Source: DATKZS01 sp035527835 [NCBI: bacterium] (GTDB lineage Bacteria; RBG-13-61-14). From it: a stretch of 9,368 bases of DNA. How positions within the stretch are numbered: position 1 is the first letter of the stretch; each line of letters starts with the position of its first letter. The DNA lies in NCBI GenBank assembly GCA_035527835.1, contig DATKZS010000203.1:1-9368 (forward strand). Direction: 5' to 3'. The position numbers were made by a program, and so were the translations under genes. Positions 7,093-9,368 of this stretch are shown one piece after another. The notes below the pieces were generated by a model. That model was not told the origin of the DNA. It did not search any database and saw nothing but the letters and a program-made list of their open reading frames with translations.

Positions 7093-8186
7093 CCTTCCGA
7101 ATACGCCAGTTCTCCCCGGAGCTGGCCGCAGGCCGCGCTGATGTCGCGGCCGCGGCTTTTGCGGATGAACGCCGCCACTCCCTTGTCTTTCAATGCCTTC
7201 TGAAAAGCCAGCACCGCTTCCTCCGGCGGCGCCTTGAACCCGGAGCCGGGGCACTCGTTGAACGGGATCAGGTTCACCTTGGCCTTGAGCCCGGAGAGCC
7301 AGCGCACGAGCGCGCGGGCGTCGGCCGGAGTGTCGTTCACGCCCGCGAGCAGGACCAGCTCGATGGTAACGCGGCCGCGCGGCGGGAGCGGGAAATTTTT
7401 GAGCGCTTGCTTAAGGACGGAGAGATCAGCGGCGCGAGATGCGCGGGTGAGGGCACCCGCTCCCCCTGGGCGAGAGAGTCCTGCTGTTCCGGCGGCGGGC
7501 AGGAGGCGCTCGCGGGTGGCGGGCACGGCGCTGTGCAGGGAGAGGGCGAGCTTGACGGCGGGCGCGCGTTCGGCCAGGGTTTTGAGGCCGGGGATGAGGC
7601 CGATGGTGGAGACGGTGATCTTGCGGGGCGGAAAGGCCAGGGCGCGCCGGTCGCACAGGATGGCGAGCGCGGCCAATACGTTTTCCAGGTTGTCGAGCGG
7701 CTCGCCCATGCCCATGAACACGAGATTGGTCACTTCATGTTGGGCGCGGACGGCCAGGACCTGGCCCACGATTTCGGAGGGCCGGAGGTGGCGCGAGAAC
7801 CCGCCCTGCCCGGTGCGGCAGAAGCCGCAGGCCATGCGGCAGCCGGCCTGCGATGAGAGGCACAGGGTGGCGCGGCCCGGCTCCGGCATCCACACGCTTT
7901 CGATGACGGCGCCATCGGCGAGCGAGAAGGCGTACTTGACGGCGCCGTCTTCCGAGACCCGGCGGGCAAGCTCAATGAGCGGCTGCAGCGTGAATTCGCG
8001 GGCAAGCTCGTCGCGGAGCGTCCGGGGCAGGGTTTTCATCCGGGCGAAGTCATAAACGGGCCTGCGGTACAGCCAGTCCATGACCTGACCGGCGCGAAAG
8101 GCGGGATGGCCGCGGGCAACGAGCCATGGTTCCAGCGCGGCCGGGGAGAGGTCGCGCAGATCGTTTTTCGGATGCTCGGCGGCCAT
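7083..8186 (-). CDS. rlmN: Dual-specificity RNA methyltransferase RlmN (23S rRNA A2503 / tRNA A37)
   Basis: The product is 367 residues, a radical SAM enzyme that methylates C2 of A2503 in 23S rRNA and, in known members, A37 of some tRNAs. The iron-sulfur cluster motif CxxxCxxC is at C116, C120 and C123 (GCRMACGFC). MGMGEPLDN (158-166) is the SAM-binding GEP region, LALSLH (213-218) is conserved, and C353 in DISAACGQLRG matches the C-terminal methyl-carrying cysteine. Both catalytic cysteine sets are present, so the enzyme should be active. Residues about 233-254 are an Ala/Gly/Arg-rich segment where family members have only about seven residues; it maps to a repeat-like DNA stretch (7434-7481). 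The ATG follows GGGAG and lies 15 nt after the ndk stop, so the two are co-transcribed. The order ndk-rlmN is also found in E. coli. The stop codon lies in the end of the palindromic repeat. Confidence 0.95.
   Translation of the reverse strand: MAAEHPKNDLRDLSPAALEPWLVARGHPAFRAGQVMDWLYRRPVYDFARMKTLPRTLRDELAREFTLQPLIELARRVSEDGAVKYAFSLADGAVIESVWMPEPGRATLCLSSQAGCRMACGFCRTGQGGFSRHLRPSEIVGQVLAVRAQHEVTNLVFMGMGEPLDNLENVLAALAILCDRRALAFPPRKITVSTIGLIPGLKTLAERAPAVKLALSLHSAVPATRERLLPAAGTAGLSRPGGAGALTRASRAADLSVLKQALKNFPLPPRGRVTIELVLLAGVNDTPADARALVRWLSGLKAKVNLIPFNECPGSGFKAPPEEAVLAFQKALKDKGVAAFIRKSRGRDISAACGQLRGELAYSEGKK
7434..7481 (-). repeat. Putative repeat-derived in-frame insertion inside rlmN
   Basis: This stretch codes for residues G236-R251 of RlmN, beginning GLSRPGGAGALTRAS. 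It falls where RlmN proteins go straight from the conserved 'LHxxxxxxRxxxxP' segment into the next helix. The DNA holds a perfect 7-bp hairpin (GCGGGTG 7443-7449, CACCCGC 7454-7460) and reads CTCTCGCCCAGGGGGAGCGG on the coding strand. From memory this resembles the 'CTCTCCC...GGGGGAGAGGG...TGAGGG' intergenic repeats of many environmental genomes. No second copy exists in the window, so origin from a repeat is inferred. Confidence 0.5.
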
Positions 8187-8201
8187 CGGCTCCCGGCGGG
8201 A

Positions 8202-8618
8202 TCAGTCCACGAACTCGAAGGCGTTGAAGAAATAACCGATCTCGAAGGCCGCGGTGTCGGGCCCGTCGGAGCCGTGCACGGCGTTGTTCTGGATGTCGGC
8301 GCCGAAGCGGGCGCGGATGGTGCCCCGGGCCGCCTGCTTCGAATCGGTGGCACCCATCAGCTTACGGTTTTTCTCGATCACGTTCTTGCCCTCCAGCGCC
8401 AGCACGATGCAGGGTCCGGAGCTCATGAATTTGCACAGCGGCTTGAAGAACGGCCGCTTCTTGTGCACCGCGTAAAATCCCGCGGCCACGGCGGGGGTCA
8501 TGCGCACCATCTTCATGGCCGCGATCCGGAAGCCGGCTTTTTCGTAGCGCGCCAGGATCTCTCCGGCGACTTTTTTCCTGACCGCGTCGGGCTTGATGAT
8601 CGCCAACGTCCGCTCCAT
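8202..8618 (-). CDS. ndk: Nucleoside diphosphate kinase
   Basis: The product is 138 residues, the usual length for the bacterial family. The enzyme moves the terminal phosphate of ATP to other NDPs and dNDPs through a phospho-histidine, keeping NTP and dNTP pools balanced in the cytoplasm. It opens with [13 protein letters not shown], a standard NDK start. The active-site histidine is H115 in [19 protein letters not shown] and [14 protein letters not shown] are the usual nucleotide-binding core strands and loop. The ATG at 8618 is chosen over an in-frame GTG at 8624 because AAGGAGG sits 7 nt before the ATG and would overlap or abut the GTG. Its stop lies 15 nt before rlmN. A dispersed repeat separates it from trxA upstream. 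No odd residues were seen. Confidence 0.96.
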   Translation of the reverse strand: MERTLAIIKPDAVRKKVAGEILARYEKAGFRIAAMKMVRMTPAVAAGFYAVHKKRPFFKPLCKFMSSGPCIVLALEGKNVIEKNRKLMGATDSKQAARGTIRARFGADIQNNAVHGSDGPDTAAFEIGYFFNAFEFVD

Positions 8619-8623
8619 CGTCA

Positions 8624-8632
8624 CTCCTCCTT
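8624..8632 (-). promoter_or_regulatory. Strong ribosome binding site AAGGAGGAG deciding the ndk start
   Basis: AAGGAGGAG ends 5 nt before the ATG at 8618. The GTG at 8624 shares its first base with this site, which rules it out as the main start. Confidence 0.8.
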
Positions 8633-8643
8633 CTCGGAAAACA

Positions 8644-8710
8644 GGATCGAGGATCGAGGGGTTCTAAAATTTCCCTCGATTCCCGCTTCTCGCTCCTCAC
8701 CCCTTTTAAA
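8644..8710 (-). repeat. Interspersed hairpin repeat, GATCCTC family, copy 2
   Basis: This is the inverted copy of the element at 3236-3297. It shares the 17-mer AGCGGGAATCGAGGGAA (minus strand, 8687-8671) and the 14-mer CCCCTCGATCCTCG (8661-8648). Here the GATCCTC unit is repeated once more and the outer arm carries an extra GAGGAGCGAGA, so the two copies differ in unit number. It fills almost the whole gap between trxA and ndk. If these are co-transcribed, the hairpin would lie in the mRNA and could act as a processing or stability element. Confidence 0.8.
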
Positions 8711-8719
8711 TTGCTGAAG

Positions 8720-9046
8720 CTAGATGTTTTTATCGAGGAAAGCTTTGAGGTTTTCCTTGGGCTGCGCTCCGATGATGGTGTCCTTGACGTTGCCGGCCTT
8801 GAAGAGCATGAGGGTGGGGATGCTGCGGATGCCGTACTGGGATGCCACTTCGCGGGCCTGGTCCACGTTGAGCTTGCAGAACTTGATCTTGCCCTGGTAC
8901 TCATCGGCCAACTGGGCCACGGTGGGGCCCACCGTGCGGCAGGGTCCGCACCACTCGGCCCAGAAGTCCACCAGGACCGGAATTTCGGACTTGAGAGCTT
9001 CCGCCTCGAAATTGCCCGTGTTCAGTTCCAGTACGTTACCCGCCAT
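8720..9046 (-). CDS. trxA: Thioredoxin
   Basis: The product is 108 residues, a single classical thioredoxin domain. It reduces disulfides in cytoplasmic proteins such as ribonucleotide reductase and is itself reduced by thioredoxin reductase. The active site WCGPC is at residues 32-36 in VDFWAEWCGPCR. The cis-proline loop is SIPT (P77), followed by LFKAG. There is no signal peptide, so it is cytoplasmic. Start: the ATG at 9046 has GGAG 7 nt upstream, while the in-frame ATG at 9052 leaves only 1 nt, and a further upstream start near 9100 adds an arginine-rich tail without a ribosome site. It is the first gene of the minus-strand group trxA-ndk-rlmN. No upstream promoter is clear enough to call. 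Confidence 0.97.
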   Translation of the reverse strand: MAGNVLELNTGNFEAEALKSEIPVLVDFWAEWCGPCRTVGPTVAQLADEYQGKIKFCKLNVDQAREVASQYGIRSIPTLMLFKAGNVKDTIIGAQPKENLKAFLDKNI

Positions 9047-9053
9047 GTGCATA

Positions 9054-9061
9054 CTCCTTTT
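9054..9061 (-). promoter_or_regulatory. Ribosome binding site AAAAGGAG deciding the trxA start
   Basis: AAAAGGAG lies 7 nt before the ATG at 9046 and only 1 nt before the in-frame ATG at 9052, so translation should begin with MAGNVLEL. Confidence 0.8.
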
Positions 9062-9244
9062 CCCAGGTCTTTGATCCCGGCCCGAATGGGACCGCGGCAC
9101 CCAATAGTGTTATTTCCGCAAGCGGCCCGGGTTAAGTTTATGATGCCAGAAGTCCCGCCCGGTTTCAAGGATGCGCAAAGAAAAAGCCGGACGCCGGGAT
9201 GAAGAATCAGTGTTTCTTATTTTTTGACACTCTTGTCCAAAATA

Positions 9245-9317
9245 GGCCGCAAGAAAACCGCCAAGACGCCAAGAGCGCCAAGGATCGCCAAGTAAATCAT
9301 GATGTTTCTTTGCGGCC
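9245..9317 (+). repeat. Tandem 9-bp repeat with terminal inverted repeats, CGCCAAGA type
   Basis: Four degenerate 9-bp units run in series: CCGCCAAGA (9258-9266), CGCCAAGAG (9267-9275), CGCCAAGGA (9276-9284) and TCGCCAAGT (9285-9293). They are bounded by near-perfect inverted ends, GGCCGCAAGAAAA (9245-9257) and TTTCTTTGCGGCC (9305-9317), with a small ATCATGAT palindrome between. Inverted ends around tandem units suggest a defined element and not simple slippage. Confidence 0.75.
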
Positions 9318-9368
9318 CAGCAAAGAACAGCTCCGCAGCGTTGGCCCCAACCGGCTTGGCGAACCGGC

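Larger units (their letters stand above)
9047..9368. other. Non-coding region upstream of trxA, to the window edge (322 bp)
   Basis: It holds the trxA leader and its ribosome site, an AT-rich patch at about 9205-9244 that could carry a minus-strand promoter (no clean -35/-10 pair found), and the CGCCAAGA-type repeat (9245-9317). The last 50 bases (9318-9368) show no gene, tRNA or strong motif. Confidence 0.55.

Noticed and set aside
7434-7481. Frameshift or assembly error in rlmN
   Set aside because: The frame is kept on both sides and all catalytic residues lie in one open frame, so an in-frame insertion explains it better.
9047-9100. Longer trxA start giving an extra 18 residues
   Set aside because: The extension is Arg-rich, unlike thioredoxins, and the only good ribosome site points to 9046.
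9318-9368. Partial tRNA or gene at the right edge
   Set aside because: Short GC-rich pairings are present, but no cloverleaf arms, conserved loop bases or reading frame can be made out.

Overview
The window is about 9.4 kb of GC-rich bacterial DNA holding seven protein genes. It has no tRNA, rRNA, CRISPR array, transposase or integrase that I can see. It looks like chromosome of a free-living, diderm-type bacterium that invests in secreted and envelope proteins: three of the seven products have signal peptides and one is anchored by two membrane helices. Thrombospondin type 3 (TSP3) repeats, ~50-residue 'WTGSEF' repeats, PD40 propellers and SHOCT domains, together with many degenerate intergenic repeats, remind me of uncultivated or environmental lineages (deltaproteobacteria-like, Planctomycetota, Omnitrophota and similar). 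No gene here fixes the phylum.

Layout. (1) Positions 1-3096, minus strand: a large secreted protein, cut off by the window edge, with TSP3 calcium-binding repeats and a seven-repeat probable beta-propeller. A near-consensus promoter (TTGACA-N17-TAGAAT) lies upstream. (2) Positions 3430-4272, plus strand: a secreted protein of unknown function ending in an Ala/Pro linker and a SHOCT motif. (3) Positions 4614-5870 and 5882-6958, plus strand: a two-gene unit, 11 bp apart, coding for a secreted PD40 propeller with a carboxypeptidase-regulatory-like domain and a two-helix membrane protein with a long Pro-rich linker and a PEGA-like C-terminal domain. (4) Positions 7083-9046, minus strand: housekeeping genes in the order trxA, ndk, rlmN (thioredoxin, nucleoside diphosphate kinase, 23S rRNA A2503 methyltransferase).

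The most unusual feature is in the gaps. Nearly every intergenic space carries a short structured repeat built from 7-10 bp units: a GATCCTC type (two copies, 3236-3297 and 8644-8710), a CTTGAGG/CTTGGGG type (4292-4382), a CGCAGATGAA type forming a 28-bp stem (7003-7085), and a CGCCAAGA type (9245-9317). What looks like a fifth type sits inside rlmN and adds about 17 residues in frame. The genes themselves look intact. The repeats suggest a genome colonised by several unrelated families of small, probably non-autonomous elements.

Working picture: the three plus-strand genes and the large minus-strand gene are probably envelope or surface functions with no recognisable enzyme. The trxA-ndk-rlmN group is ordinary metabolism and translation support. 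I see no evidence of a defence system or a biosynthetic cluster.
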